DNA of 64,000 nt from Neodiprion pinetum (lineage: Eukaryota > Arthropoda > Insecta > Hymenoptera > Diprionidae). This document shows, piece after piece, positions 11,501 to 25,192 of the stretch. A program made the translations under genes and the position numbers. Position 1 is the stretch's first letter. Every line of letters starts with the position of its first letter. Location: contig NC_060235.2 of assembly GCF_021155775.2 (NCBI RefSeq), forward strand, positions 22,825,598-22,889,597, written 5' to 3'. The notes under the pieces are model-generated. The model worked only from the letters and a program-made list of their open reading frames with translations. It searched no databases and was not told where the DNA came from.

Positions 11501-12580
11501 ACTCATAAAACAACGATCCTGCCGCCCAGCCTGTGAGAACTATTGTGCAATATAATCGAGGAGAGGCGACTGCCCGATGATTTATACTGTTACAATATTA
11601 GCTTTCGAAAGTGCATCGTAAGACGGATGAAATGGCAATTTTTTTTTTTTTTCCTATTCTATTTTCTATTCTTTCGCGGGAAAAACCTATGCAGTATAAT
11701 GCATTATACAATATAAATTGTGAAATGAGAACCTAATTCAATAATGACGATTAAAATTTTGCACAGCTGTAAGAATTCAATGCTGCTGTATTTCTACCGT
11801 TGTTACGGTATAAAGAAAATTAACGATTCGGAATAAGGCGATATAAAAAAAAAAAAAAAAAAAATGGCAAGGAGATCTGCCACTGCAGTCTTAACGATGT
11901 AAAAATACAATGAATTCACGACAAATTTGTGCATTTTATCTAATTGTAGCGGCGAGCTTGGCGAACAAGTAAAATAGAAATAAGTTACGATTAAGACGGA
12001 ATTCCCTTCGACTGGAACGATCGTCGGTCTGATCAGCGTCTGTGTCCGCATACACCGGTTGGGCGAACGGATCGACGATGCCATGTCGGTTTGGGTAAAA
12101 AGGCGGGGAGCCGCTCAGCGAACAATTAAATAGCCTAATTCCAATTTTCCAGATCGAAATTTCGTTCTGATTCGAAACGATGGATGTTTGTCGAGCGTTA
12201 TTGTGTACAACCTGGTGGCTCACGCCTCGGAAAACGTCGCCCTGCATCTTGCCGCAGCAGGGAATCGTACCGTCCATTTTCAATTTACAGTCCGAGAATT
12301 CAGAATTTAAAAAAGTAAAACTTTTCATAAGAGAAAACTAAAGATTTTCATTGTGAATCTAAATCGTGGATCGGATTTTTTCTCTTCCACGGTTTTTGTA
12401 CGATCTCCAGTGATCGATCGAAAGTTTGACGATGAATTTCGGTTTTGGATCGAATTATTCGACAACCACTTTCTATAGTGACATGTCAGTATTACAACCG
12501 TTACACTTCTGCACCTTAGTATAATATATGTATGTATATACATATTAATTATACTCTATCATAAAGTCGAATATTTTTTT
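5529..12580. other. Spacer with simple repeats; no gene recognised
   Basis: Contains an (AT)n tract at 7303-7326, AAATA-type runs at 7775-7815, purine-rich sequence at 8628-8700 and TTATTA runs near 10530-10560. The longest ORF here, 9260-9841, has no motif and sits in low-complexity Ser/Phe-rich sequence. A short hairpin repeat shared with 29.2 kb is listed separately. Confidence 0.45.
9757..9850. repeat. Short dispersed hairpin repeat, copy 1
   Basis: Shares with 29128-29222 the blocks gagagaaattttt, ttttcattttttaccacaa and ttctgggtagaaaa in the same order and spacing. The second and third blocks are near reverse complements, so the unit can form a hairpin. Likely the end of a small non-autonomous DNA element. 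Confidence 0.55.
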
Positions 12581-12582
12581 TT

Positions 12583-12895
12583 TCAAAACTCAGGTCGAAA
12601 ATATTGTTCCAAATGACGAAAAAAAAAAAATGCTGTCCAGGTTTCAACTCTTAATATTATTATTTAGAGGTGCCTCATCGTGATTTTCTATCTCCCATTT
12701 GAGTAACATGGAAATTTTTTTTTTCCAACTCTGGAATTTTATAACTCGTCAACGCGTTAGTGTATTGATAAGACAAGAACGTATTTTTGTAGGGAATTGA
12801 ACGCTCTACGAACTAGCTCTATTATCATTTTATGATAAATCTACTCTTTCAAAAGTTATTAAAGATCCTTTGTCGACCTTTGACCACAAAATGTT
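12583..12895. repeat. Dispersed repeat, single-arm copy
   Basis: Runs from tcgaaaatattgttccaaat through atgctgtccag, ttatttagaggtgcctcatc and ctactctttcaaaagtt to gacctttgacc. The same blocks recur, rearranged as two facing arms, at 44953-45385 inside a GPCR intron. No coding capacity. Unclassified, MITE-like. Confidence 0.65.
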
Positions 12896-14216
12896 CCATA
12901 CATACACAATGGAAAAAATTTCTGATTTTTCACAGATACCTAGAAAATTTCATTAAAATTGGTATTGTGAAAACAAAAAATTTGTCGTAACTTTTCACTT
13001 CCAGCTTACACTTCAATATTATAGAAAGAATTCTATCCGCGATCTCTGAATAATAAAACAACGATAAATCGTTGAAATTAATTTGTAATAATGAAGAAAA
13101 AAAAAAAACACGAGAAAGGAAAAAACAAAAGTAACCCCCGTCAATAATCGAAAGTAAATTAATTATATTTGTAAATGCGTTCGCAGTGTATAGTTGCAGA
13201 GAATAATCTTAGGCAGAGCCCATCGCCGCGGGGCGCATTGTAGTTACAGGTATAAGGTGTTCCTAAATCGGCTTGTGGGCACACAAATACACACGGATAT
13301 ACGCGTCGACATTAAATCGTGCAAAGGATAACTGCAGGAGCGGCGTGCGCACAGGTGTAGCGTTAATTCGACGTGTGAGAGAATCCGCCGCTCTGGGGAG
13401 TCTTCCGGTTTACATAACGATGGGTGTGTGCGTATGGATATACGCATAGGCGCGTGTATACCTGAGAAATCGCACGGCGATACAGCGATGCATTTTTCCA
13501 CCCGACTTCGGTGTCGAATATCCGAGAGCAAAACGAGCCGCAGTGCCGAGCGAATTTTAATAAGGATAAATGCGGTACCGATATTATTGGGGACGTTTTT
13601 ACATGTCCGTTTTAGTGACGATAGTTTGTGAAAATGGTTGCAGAGCGTGCGATGACAACGTCGAAAGAATCGAAGGAGGGAGAGAAGGAAAGAAAGAAAG
13701 AGAGAAAGGCCGGGTGAATTAATTGCTCGGCGAGGATTAATGATTATTTTTAATCAAGAGAATTATTGACGATCGTCGGTGTTTCAGTGCCTCTGTATCG
13801 TCGCCGTTTCGAGACGGATCCTCACGCCCACCGTACGGTTAGTTAGTCATAGGCAATGACAAGTCGAAATTTCAATTGCAGGATGCGTATGCAGTGCTTA
13901 TGGGGCGATACGAGGTGGAGCGAATTTCATAAAAATACTATCACGAACCATCATGCGAACGGTGTTAAAGCCACTAGCCTGCTACAGTTTCTCACGGCAA
14001 TGTAAGATTTAGAAAAACTGTTTTATACGCAACGGGAACATGAATTCAATTTTCAATTTCACCATTTTTCTATTCGTTTATGGTCCACCAAAGATTCGAA
14101 AATCGACAGAAGTAGAATCGGGACGAATGATGTTCGGGATGTAAGAATGTTCGACTTGAAAATTGAAAAAAAATAAAACAAGGTCAAAATTCTCTTGTAT
14201 AATTTTCTTCACTCAC
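12896..14216. other. Spacer, no gene recognised
   Basis: AT-rich with poly-A runs, then a G+C-mixed patch (13200-13560) with CpG-containing ORFs on both strands and no motif. A short purine-rich GAAAGA run lies at 13677-13707. Confidence 0.4.
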
Positions 14217-14613
14217 CGGGTGCAGTCGTAACCCCGGACGAGAGGAGGAGATCGGCCATGCCGAGTTACTGGTTAGGCACGCGCTGTTCTCCGTTGCAGA
14301 AATATTGTCGCGGAAGGAAAGGGGATATATGCAGAGCATCGGAGCTGAGACGCGTAATGACCTACCGCAGTGTGCGAGGGCCAATTTACGGGACCATTGA
14401 CCATCTCTTTAAGGCTGCCGTGCAACCCGGGCAGGACGAAAACGTCACAGACGAGATGAGCTGAGCCGAGCCCAGCGACGCTGAATCGTCGCGACGCTCA
14501 ACTGAGCGCCGACATTCGGATGATGCATGGCCTTCTGCAAGCCTTCGGCTAGCCCACACATGCCGAGATTTAGGTGGATATCCGTACACCTAAGTCTGAA
14601 AACGCCGATCCTG
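14217..14613 (-). ncRNA. Candidate non-coding or UTR exon
   Basis: On the minus strand a long pyrimidine tract with ttacag ends at 14614, and CCCG|GTGAGTG begins at 14217. Both splice signals are strong. The enclosed 397 nt are G+C-richer than their surroundings but no frame is open throughout: one frame stops near 14445, another near 14386. If real it is a long non-coding RNA exon or an untranslated exon. It may also be chance. Confidence 0.25.
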
Positions 14614-17600
14614 CTGTAAGCAGAGAGAAAAAAAAAAAACATAGTGAGATAGTTGGTAATTATGAACACTGCAATACGGAAAAATTATATAAATCATGCT
14701 AGTCTAATTAAGTATGATAGTGGGAGTTGGCGGGAAATTTTTTTTTCTTACAGGAGACGGCAGGAAACATGTTTGAAAATTTTAAAATTGTCGATAATCG
14801 TTATCTCATTGTCTTTAGTTCACACAAAATCGAGCACAGATTGTTTACGGTTACTCATTCGGGATACAAGAATCGTCGAACATTGTTGAACGTGTGTTGT
14901 GAATTTTTTTATTTCATTCATATTGATTTTTTTTTTTTCACTTGAACTTATTGATTTGGCTTCATATTGCGCAAAATCGTGTTTAAACAAATACGTGTTT
15001 AAAAATTTCTACTACGGTCCAAACTATGTCTTGAACTACTAACTGATAGATTTGCTATTCGAAAATGAATGTGAGAAGCTTGGAAGTGGTATAAAAAATT
15101 CAAAGATCATGTCGAAAAATGTTCCACAATTTATATGCGTTCTGAAAGAGTAATTTTAGTGCATGATTCACTCCGTGCAAAAAAAAAAAAATTCGACAAG
15201 ATGGCGAAGGAACTCGAATGCAGGATGTTCAAATATGTTGAACATTGTTAAACATGGGATTATCGTGCAGGGTTAATTAACGCCTTTCAATTCCCATATG
15301 ACGATTGGATCTGTACAAACGAATGAAAATAAACGAACTGCGAGAATTTTTAACGTAATAAAAAATGTCTCCAGGTTAGAAAAAAATTGCTCGCCGATTT
15401 CTCTCGAAGAAATTTACAGAGCTCGGCCGTTTCCGTATCGAATAAAATGAATTTGACGTTACGGAATTGTACGATTTTCGGAATTACAAGAACATGCCGA
15501 TTTTCGTCCTGTCGCCGATGCATCGAGGCGGCAGGCGATGCGCTCCTCCCGAATCCCTCGGGGGCGATGGCTGAGGCGGGAAAGAGGAGAGGCAGAAACA
15601 AGAAGCCATCAACCCCCGGTCCATTGTAGGTGCTCACGAAATGCAGGCCGGAGACGCGGCACCGCGGGATGTGACGCAGCTCTCTGGTCCCGTGGAGGCG
15701 AGACAGGCCCAACCTCCGAACGAGCGGGCCCCGGTTCGGTTATACTTCTTACACGTTTTTACCGTCGGCCCGCCATGACTCGGCTGGAATTTCTCATTAA
15801 CCGCCTCCGATATTTTTGTAAAATTGGATTTTCCCCATACATATACATGCCTGTGCATGTCGGCATCCACACTCACAAATCACCACCAGCCACACCTAGC
15901 TTCTTCCGTTTATTATTATACGGGTACTCGCTATCCTGCCGATTCAGCGGACTCTCCATTTTTTATCAATTAATTGCTCCTTATGCAACTACGATCGTTA
16001 TACGTGAATTGGGAAGAATAATTGTCAACTTTAAGGAAAGTTTCGTTTCATTATGTAAAATGACACGGTACATTGTATACGTGCTGGGTAAAATTTTATA
16101 CTCTACAAAATTTATTTCATTAGTTTTCTCCATCTGCAGCGTACATCTTAAAATTACGGTCTATTCCTTTCTTGTGTTACCTTCAAATTTATGCGGATCT
16201 AAAAAATCTTCAACGCTTTTCGCACTTTGCGCGCCAGTGATGTGTCTTTTTTTCTATCTGATCGGGTTTTCAAAATCAGAACAGAAGGATAATAAATGTA
16301 TTCTCCGCAGGTGTGAAAGATGCAGCCAGAATCACGTACGTAGTACCGAGGCTCGGTTTATCTTACATTTTTTGCCCTGTTTATCTTCTTTTTTTTTTTT
16401 TTATCTTTTTGATTCCACCGCATTCGTCTTGTTGCCGGGGAATACCGATAGAACAATAAGAAAGAAGAAGAAGACGAAGAACCATCCTCGATTTGTGTGA
16501 GTGTATATATAAAAGACAGCCGTGCGATCGCAACTGAGCGATTGACTATTTCCCGTTTTTTATTGCTGTACATCGACTTTTCCTTTACTTGTTTATCCAT
16601 TTTTTTTTTTTTTTTTTGTTTTGCCCATTTATAATCCCTACCAAAGTTTAGTCCGGTTTTTTTTCTCGTTATCTCTCTCGTTCCCTCTCTCTCACTCGCT
16701 CACGTTCTGTTCATCCGTCAAACGTTTTTCCTTGCCGTTTCACTGGCTTAATTGCCCCCGCACGTAGTCGTGGGAATCAAACCCTTCGCAAGTTTCTTCG
16801 GATATCGTGTACAAGCAATGCTGCTGTACATCGTCCATCGATTATTCCCGTACAGTACATACCAACAGCAATGAAAACGCAGCGAGAAAACAATGCAATA
16901 TAATTTGAGAAAAAAAAAGAAAAAAAAAATGAAACGAAAAGCAATCGAAATAAATTGCACACAGTCAAATTACAAGGTGGACGCAGGCCGCGGTGAAATT
17001 CTAATATCGCTCAACCTGCAGGCGATTCGAATGTTTCAATCAACGCGAAACCAGGTACAGAAATTTTACTTACCGTGTGTAAAACAATACTTATCGATTC
17101 GAATTCAGTGAACAACATTTGATCATTAAAAAATAGAAGCAAATCGCAAAACTGGGAAGGAGATCACGAGAATATCTTTGACCGCGAGAATCGAGCGCCA
17201 CCTGGCGCCGGCCGTTGAACGAAATAAGTTCGCTTTTGCTGATACGAAAGTTATTCGATCGCGGAAAAATTTTACAACTACAGACCGTCATTCGCGTATT
17301 TTGCCGAATTTGTAAGCCGATTTTTCTCGTAATGTTGGGCTGCAGGAACGGTCAACACGCACAGGTGGGTTTCGGTATTCGTTTGTGAGGAAAGTCTTCG
17401 TCGCCTCGGGGACCGAAACCCCTGGCTTTCCAGACCCCCCCCACATAATTAAAAACTTTGTTCTGTCCACTCTGAAATTGAGATCGAAAAATAATAGCGG
17501 GCTTTGATATGTTTCTACGCACAACGTCGTTTGTACGAAAGCTGCTCCTGAACACGTTAAACATACATTATTGGCATCAAAAATTGGTGAAATTTTTTTT

Positions 17601-20600
17601 TACAACGCTTTTGAATTTTCCACATCTAATCGGTATTTTAATTTTTCCTCACCTTTGTCGATATTTGTTTTCCCAACACGGTTTCACGAGATCATGATCC
17701 GTGAAAAAAAAAATACTTATCGTCTATGTATCATATGTTTAAATTCAATCAGTTTTACGATTCTCCTCGTTAAGGATATTCGGATTTACATTATCAAACA
17801 GCGATCCCGATTAAAATGTCGATACGATACGTGAAAAATATGTTAACTTTGGATATGAATTTTAAATCGTGAAAATCAACAACCAAAAATCGGAGTCCGT
17901 AAGTGTAATTAGCTGCAGCGAGCAAAGGACGGTTTCGTCGTTTGCCGTCGGCGGGAGTTTAGCGACGGCGAGCGTCGCGACGCTGAGCGACGCTACGCGA
18001 AGCGGCAGGCTGACCATCGGCGTGCAGTTTTGAAAAAATTGACCGATAGTTTCTTCTTCGTTCTCTTCTTATTTTCTTTTTTTCTCATTTTTCTTCTTCT
18101 TCTTCTTCTTCTTCTTCTATTTTCATACGGAGAGCTGGAGCGCAGCGCTTTCAGTGTCCGCTGAGGAATTTCCTCGTACCGCAGCCACTCTGGCCGTACA
18201 GAATCTGTAATTTCCCTTTATCCGCGCTGCATGGCGCGCAAGCTTCGACGGTAGAAAATCGCGGCTAGACCGCATTCCGCTGCGTTCGGCTATTGCTGCT
18301 GATGCTGTTACCGCGTGACGTCCGGGTGCAAAAAATTTCATTATGTTCGTATGACCATTCTCGTGTGCTTTGACTTTACGGCGTTAAATTTGCGCAATTC
18401 GAAAAGCCTTTCTTTTGATACGTTATACAGCGAATTAGAATAGAAGACTGGATAGAATGATGGGGTGAAGATAGCCGGGAAACGTAATTGAATATTCGTC
18501 AATTTTGGCAAGTCTAAGGTAACATAGTGCGCTATTTTTTATGATTTTTTGTCAAGGTAATCCACTAGAGTTGCGAAAACCGTGATAGGAAATTATTACG
18601 GAGGCTGGTCGACCGATAATCGCCACTTTTTAATAATTACTTTATGAGATTATCTGTAGCATTGGGTAATTTTTTGAAATTATTATCGTACAGTCGTAAA
18701 GCTGCAGTAATACAAGAATAGAAAATGTTGGAATTAATAAATAAAACTAAGGGATAAATGTCGATTTTAATGCTTTCCAAATCGCTTAAAAACTGTTAAA
18801 AGCATAGTAGAATTCATTCGATTTCATTCGGTGATAAATTATTTTATTCAGAAGACTACTTTTCACAAGTCTGTTCGCTAAAATACTTCTTTTTTTTTTT
18901 ATTTCATCACGTTTTCACCTTTAAATACTTAGTATCGCGACATCGCGCCGGTGTTGACTAAAATGAACAAATGTCAATGTTGAATTGCACTATATACTGG
19001 AAAAAAATGAAACTGTTTTGAATGAAATGTGCGATCATAGAAAGAAATGGAACGAATCTACTAAACTTGTAACAATTTCGAATCAACTTGAAAAAAGCAT
19101 TGATTATTTATACCAAGCCTCTATTCATTTTTCCAGTATGTTCTATTTTCGTCTTTGCAAACATATCTTCGTACGGCTTACGAATATAGTAATGTACGAC
19201 CATGTCGTGATAAAATTAGCAAAAAGTATCGAATTTTGGCGAAACAATTCCTCGTTAAAAATTTTGCAATCCGTATACCTAGGTGCGTAAAATTCAATTG
19301 AAATCAATCGGCATCGGTTTCACTATCCGAGGCGATTATACCTGCCAGTCAAATCGGGTACGTTATAGACAATCGAAGAGGCAATACAGGTATAATAGAG
19401 GCTGAAGAATTTCCGGGGCAGGTTTTCGGCTTACGGCGGTTATATCGCCGTACTATAAAACTATAAAACTACCGATATTTTACACCAGGTTCTATAATAA
19501 TGAGGGGTTTTGGCCAGCGTATAACTATCATTATTCTCCTAATGGCCAAATTACAGGGTAAACTCTTACCTCTCGCTCGCGTTCGGGCTGCACTTTGTTA
19601 ACCCGCGCTAGATTCCGTATCTAGTCTCACACACGCGCCCTCTTTCACATCCGTAAAGCCTGATAGGGGGAAAATCCAAATTGTCTCAAAAATGAAGAAG
19701 AGGATTATAAAAAAGTACAACGAGACTGGCAAATCTATCGCGCTTGCTCCCAATTTCTCTAAATAGTTATAACTCGTTTCGCATCGATTAACAGCCTTGC
19801 GTCGAGAAAATAAATAAATACCTCTTCCCTAATTTTATTACCGGATAGAAGCACGCATACGGTACTTATTATAAGTACATGCAATATATATTTCTAAGCT
19901 GCACAGTAAGTTTTCTGTACAGAAATGCAAGATAAAAATATTATGGGTATAAATTATCAACAGTAGCTTAGATACCTATTTTTGATTTCGAATCTTATTA
20001 GAATGGTTAAAATTATTACTGACTTGTACGATTCTGCGGCTCTGAAATTACGACTAATTTAATTTAAAAAGTTACAATATTTCTTAACGTTTGATCATAT
20101 TACAGAACACGTTTCTTCGCCACGTTTGTATAATCGTTGAGTATTTATAATTTTCTTCATTGACTGATTATTAATCTTGATCAACATGTAATGGGGATAT
20201 TGAATCCATCATTGAGAAGAAGAAAACAATCTGTTTCGGTGAATTTGTGAAAAACGGTTTCCTGAATAAAATAAATCACCGTAGAGTAAATCCGAACAAA
20301 TCCGACAGATTTTCAAACCCACTTTGTAGCGATTCTGAATGAAAAATCGACATACGATTTTAGTTTCTAATCTTACCTTGTCGTGAAAACCATCGTAGTT
20401 GAATATGAATATATGTATATTAGTTCGACGAATAGTTGAATCATCGAGAATCATTGATTTTCAGCTCGCCAACTTTCCTGAATAACAAAAAAACAGATTT
20501 CCATTTTGAGGAGAACAAAAAAAGTTAAAAAAAAAAGATTTCATTTCATTCCAGTACCTACCGTAATCAATGCGGGTATACGGAATGATCGAGGGGTTGG

Positions 20601-22490
20601 GTGCAACATTGCAGAGACGAGGAGGAAATCATCTGCCCATCTCTTCGCCCTGATGCACTACAGGTGGCAGCCAGCCCACAGCACTGGATTCAGAGGCTCT
20701 CAGACGTTGATTTTCATCCGCCCCCGAAGATTTTTAGCAAATAAATAGCCAGAGACTAATCTCGAAAAAAAATTTAAAAGATAAAATTGCAGCTTTGAAT
20801 GCAAAAGACATACAAATTTCATTGCCATTGAGAAATTGTTACATTTTCCAGTATCGCTTTTTTTCCTGACATTTACGCGGTTTTTATTCTTTTTTGTTTT
20901 TTTTTTTATCTTCGCACAACGGGGTACGTAAGAAAGCGCAAAGATATTATTATCAGACTGTGAAATTATTGAAGACTTGCCGTACATGTTTGGGAATGGG
21001 ATAACAAGCTGTTGGCAATCGGATTTGTGCACAGCTCTACTACGGAATAAGTGATTACCGAAATTTGGTTGAGAGACACTGCAGTGTGAAACGGGCGGCA
21101 ACTGAAAAGTGTAATTAATGATCTCCGGCCGTTGGTTCATTCATGGCTCGGAGGATCCGGAGCTGGTTGAGATGAATTAAAAAAAATTGAAGAAAGTAAG
21201 AAAGAAGAATGAAAATGAAAAGAAGACAAAAAAAAAAAAAATAAAATAAAAATAAATAAAAAAATCTAGCGCGTGTACGCGTGTGTAAGTTTGATACGCG
21301 CTTGTGTATACATACGGATAAATTATATATTTCACGTACAAACGCACACACGCACGCACACACACAAATATCGAACGAAAAATGTGAAAAAGTCGAATAA
21401 GAAAAGGGAGCAAAAATTGGAGCGCATTGTGGCTGAAACGGATTTTTCTTCTTTCTTTCTCTCCCTCGTAGCATGCGTATGTACAACTATAGGCATGTGG
21501 CCCGGGACGCCCGCGAGGAATTTCATATTCTTCCATTTTTGACGATCTAATTCCAGGAGCTTAATTACCTTATAGGCTCTGCCAGAGCCGGCCAACTCTC
21601 CTGCAGCGGGTACAACCCAGTCACAATGCAGGTGTGGGTTATATAGCCAGCCAGGGATCAACCTGCCTCTCTGTGTGCTATGTGCTTTGTAATATAATCC
21701 ACGCTCTGCCTGTATGTAATACATACCCGTGTAAGGGATTCCTTATACCGGCTGCAGATGCGGGATTACAACGATTCGCGCCGATCGAGACCATCGATCG
21801 CATCATTTTCACGAGTCGGAAAAGCTGAAGTGAGGATAATTAATTAGGTACATAAGCTTTATGGAGGTTTGAAAAATTTGGGGATGAAATAATTGTAGTC
21901 TGAAATTTGCGTGGTTTTTATTGTGTACGCGATGAAAACTGAAGCTTTTCAGGATCCTTATTGAGAAAGACTTGGGATAGATGCTTGGAACGTGTTAGAG
22001 TTGCCGTTTTCTTTCTCTGTGATAAAATTGTAAAAAAAAAAAAAAAAAAAAAAAACTACAATCAAAGAAAAGAAAGAGGAAAACTTATATTTTTTACGGT
22101 CAGAGCGCGTTGCGTCGAGCTGTAGGTCAGGATCGAGCGACAATGAGGCGGTGTTTTTTCGATTCCGGTACGATCGGTGCGGTCAAAGTCGCAATGAACC
22201 AATGACGGTTGAGTACGGAGCGAAATTATCGTTTCCGATAATTTTTGGCGTAAAGTGTATAAATTATCGTTATGATAAATCGTTTTTTATACAATGGTTC
22301 GGCGTTGTCGTCCCCGGTGTGCGGACGACCGCTGCATAAGCTGCCGAATAACTGTGAGGAGAGTTGCGTTGAGCTTATTGTTACATATACGAAATACGTA
22401 GATATAGGACGTTTTTTGAGCACGGCGTGTGTGCGCGTGTAAATTTACCAACCGGTCACGGCTAATAAACCGTGTCTTTTTTATCTCGAT
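14614..22490. other. Spacer with simple repeats; no gene recognised
   Basis: Mostly AT-rich, with poly-T runs at 16390-16400 and 16600-16617, (CTT)n at 18091-18119, (CA)-rich sequence at 21345-21366 and poly-A at 22032-22053. A CpG-rich patch of repeated GCGACG words lies at 17940-18005. The 320-aa ORF at 15538-16500 has no domain, no homology signal I recognise and low-complexity stretches. Confidence 0.45.
18091..18119. repeat. (CTT)n microsatellite
   Basis: About nine pure CTT units. Confidence 0.9.
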
Positions 22491-24390
22491 CCTCATTTAT
22501 TTACCAATCGAGAAGCAGTGGGCCAGATAGAGAGAGAGGTAGAGAGAGGTGGCGAGAGGGAAGGGGGGAATTATCTGCCTCGCGCGATCGCAGCGTGACG
22601 GATCTGGATCAGCTACCGGAATTAACCAGCGAGGAGCGAAGAGGAGAGGCGAGAGAGGCGAGAGAGGAGCCTCGGTATGTGTGAAACCGAGCCGAGCACG
22701 CCCTCTGATCCCTCGATGAGTCGGCATGCCCGAAGGTAGCGCCCCTGGCGGCGGCGTCGGCGCAACTGCGACGGGCAGAAAAATCGGTTCTTTTCGCCCG
22801 AACGAAACAAACAACCCGCCGCCGCCCGCTCGGACGCATACCTGGTGCCGAGGGAAGGTGCGTATGTGGTTAATTACCGAGCACAGGCTATTATCGGACA
22901 CAATGAGCCCTCCCTCCGCCCCCCGGCCCGGCTAAGAAGAGGAAAGTGTTTTGTTTTTGCCTAATTTTCCCCCGGGGTAATCTTCCTCCGTCAGCTCCGT
23001 CCATCCCTTCCTCCCTCTATCCTCCCCCTTCCACCGCGGGGGATCACCACGGCACGGCGTCCATTCCCCGCGAAATTGTCAAGTCATCTCTGACGCTTTA
23101 TTCGCGCCGACACTCGACCCTCTCTCTTTATCTATCTCTCGGCTACCGTTCGTCGTCCTTCGGCACCTTATCCAGACGGCGTGTATACATTGGTCGGGAA
23201 TTTTCAACCTAGGGGAATGAATAATCTCTGACGGTTGAAATATCGGTGATCGGTTTTAATTTCGTTGGAAATTTATTGGATTAAATTGGATGGTTTTACC
23301 GATTCGTTTGAGACGCGTTCGTGTTGTACGTAGTATCGAGATTTTTCAAATTCAAGAACGATCGTCGTGTTCCAGAGGATCCTGATCGTGTAACGTACTT
23401 GTTTTGTAACTAGAAAATTCTTTGTGGTACACGGTGATAAAATTTAAAGCCATTGAATTCTAACTTTAAAAATACCATGCATATCGCGTTACAGGTTTCA
23501 TAATTTTTTCATCGACAAATCAAAATTCCTTCATCGATCTTGATAAACAGTAGATTATTTTATCACCTACTAGATTCTCCACAAATCATTCGACTTAAAG
23601 TTCTGATAATGATTAAGTATAACGTAATTCTCGGTCAATGGTAAGTTTGTCTCTGTAAATCATAACGATTTACTGATCATTTTAGTCGATTTGTCTGAAA
23701 TTGATGTCTGAATTTGCACAAAGTATCGGAATTTTCCGGTGAAAAAATAGTAAAACGATGTAATTAATCCCTCTGAGATTGTTAATAACAAGGTTTATTA
23801 ACCGTTGACTATTGTATTAGAAGTATTTTTTTTTCCAATGAACGGGTCATAATTCTTCAATTAAATTCACTTTTATTAGCCTCAGTCGTAATTTCTGAAG
23901 CATTGTTCGGAGCAACGTGATAAAAAATGGCTCAGGCGCGTGTAATTTGAATAGAGCAATACCGTGTTGGCGGGCAGAAAGGATGACCAGGGTCGATCCG
24001 GGAGCTGGGTGATGATGAACCGGGGCAGACGGTCCGAAGAGAGAGGAAAGATCACGCCCGGAGGCTTCGTCGGCGGGACCCGCGGGGTGCGGGAGCTCTC
24101 TCTTCTCCCGGACGATCTCATTTCGTTAGGTGAATGAGCCGAGGCAGCGGTCGGCGTTCCTCAAACGGGACGAGGAGCTGCCGGTCGGTAAGGGTCAGTT
24201 GATTTTTCCCATTTTTATTTTTCGGGATTTGATTCTCCTCCCTTCTCCCTCGCCTCTCCTCTCCCTTATTCTTTTTATTCTCTTTTTATCATTCCCGATC
24301 GCCACCGCTGCCGTCCGACGAAAACGCCGCGTTGCCTCGTCGACAAGTAACACTGGAAGCCGTTCGACCACAATGCTGCAGACCGCGAGG

Positions 24391-25050
24391 CCAACTACTG
24401 TTAGCTTCTTACTTGGATGGGAAGAAGACTCGGAATGCCGGTACAAGAAGAGCCGATGTCCTTCCGGAAGTCTTCACACTTCGCGTAATGCTCTTCACGC
24501 AGCTTTTGAACAATACTCGGATTCTTATTCGTGCAACTGTTGGAAACATGATCTAGGCAAAGAGGATACGATCGATAACGAGCTGCTAGGACAAAGTCAA
24601 CTTACCGTGCCGATTGGATGGAAAGAGGACTCGGAATGTTGGTCCAAAAAAGCCCATGTCCTTCCGAAAGTTTTCACTGATCGTGTAACGATCTTCGTTC
24701 GGCTTTGGAACTTTACCAGGAGTCTTGGTACCCTCTGCGCCGTCACTTGGCTTGGCTTCTTATGTGCGTATATGTCCTAGACGAATAGGACAGAAGCAAA
24801 AATGAGCTGCTAGGATGACGCCAACTACTGTTAGTTTCCTACTGACCTGGCTGGTTGGACCGCGGATTCAGCATGCCAGTCCAAGCAGAGCGGATGTTTA
24901 ATTTCCAAAGTTGCATATTCCAAGCAATGCTCTTGGAACAGCCTCCAGACTCTCGGTATCCGCTGCTTTTCTCCTTGGTCTAGCTTCTTGTCTCTGTGCA
25001 ACTGTCGAGAAAATGATCTAGGCGAATAGGACAGAAGCGATAATGAGCTT
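24391..25050. repeat. Degenerate three-copy tandem repeat, about 200-240 bp per unit
   Basis: Three diverged units begin near 24391, 24595 and 24823. Each has, in order, CAACTACTGTTAG-type start, TTGGATGG, GACTCGGAATG (GATTCAGCATG in unit 3), GATGTCCTTCC, and an end with CTAGGC..ATAGGAC..GAGCTGCTAGGA. A plus ORF (24130-24780) crosses the first two units, but the third unit lacks the frame. I do not recognise the family. It may be a local satellite seed or part of an unknown transposon. Confidence 0.7.
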
Positions 25051-25155
25051 CCAACAAGGAACGCTTGGCCGGATATAATTCGGTGAAACACAGCGCATCC
25101 AGCGTTGTTAGATCGGCTTCTGAATAGTAGTTTGAAAATGAGTTGGCCCCATTAG

Positions 25156-25192
25156 CACAGCAGCACCAGCAGCAGCAGCAGCAGCGGCGGCA
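25156..25192. repeat. Imperfect CAG repeat
   Basis: About eleven CAG or near-CAG triplets merging into CGG. The Gln-rich plus reading frame around it has no other support as a gene. Confidence 0.8.

Noticed and set aside
15538..16500. 320-codon plus ORF, the longest in the window
   Set aside because: No recognisable domain, mixed basic and Phe-rich composition, low-complexity Lys/Phe runs near the end, and a competing minus ORF. Likely chance.
21115..21536. Phe/Leu-rich minus ORFs resembling membrane segments
   Set aside because: They translate poly-A/T-rich and (CA)n low-complexity DNA.
24130..24780. 216-codon plus ORF over the tandem repeat
   Set aside because: It starts in unrelated sequence and covers only two of three repeat units. 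No motif recognised. Reported as a repeat, with coding left open as a finding.
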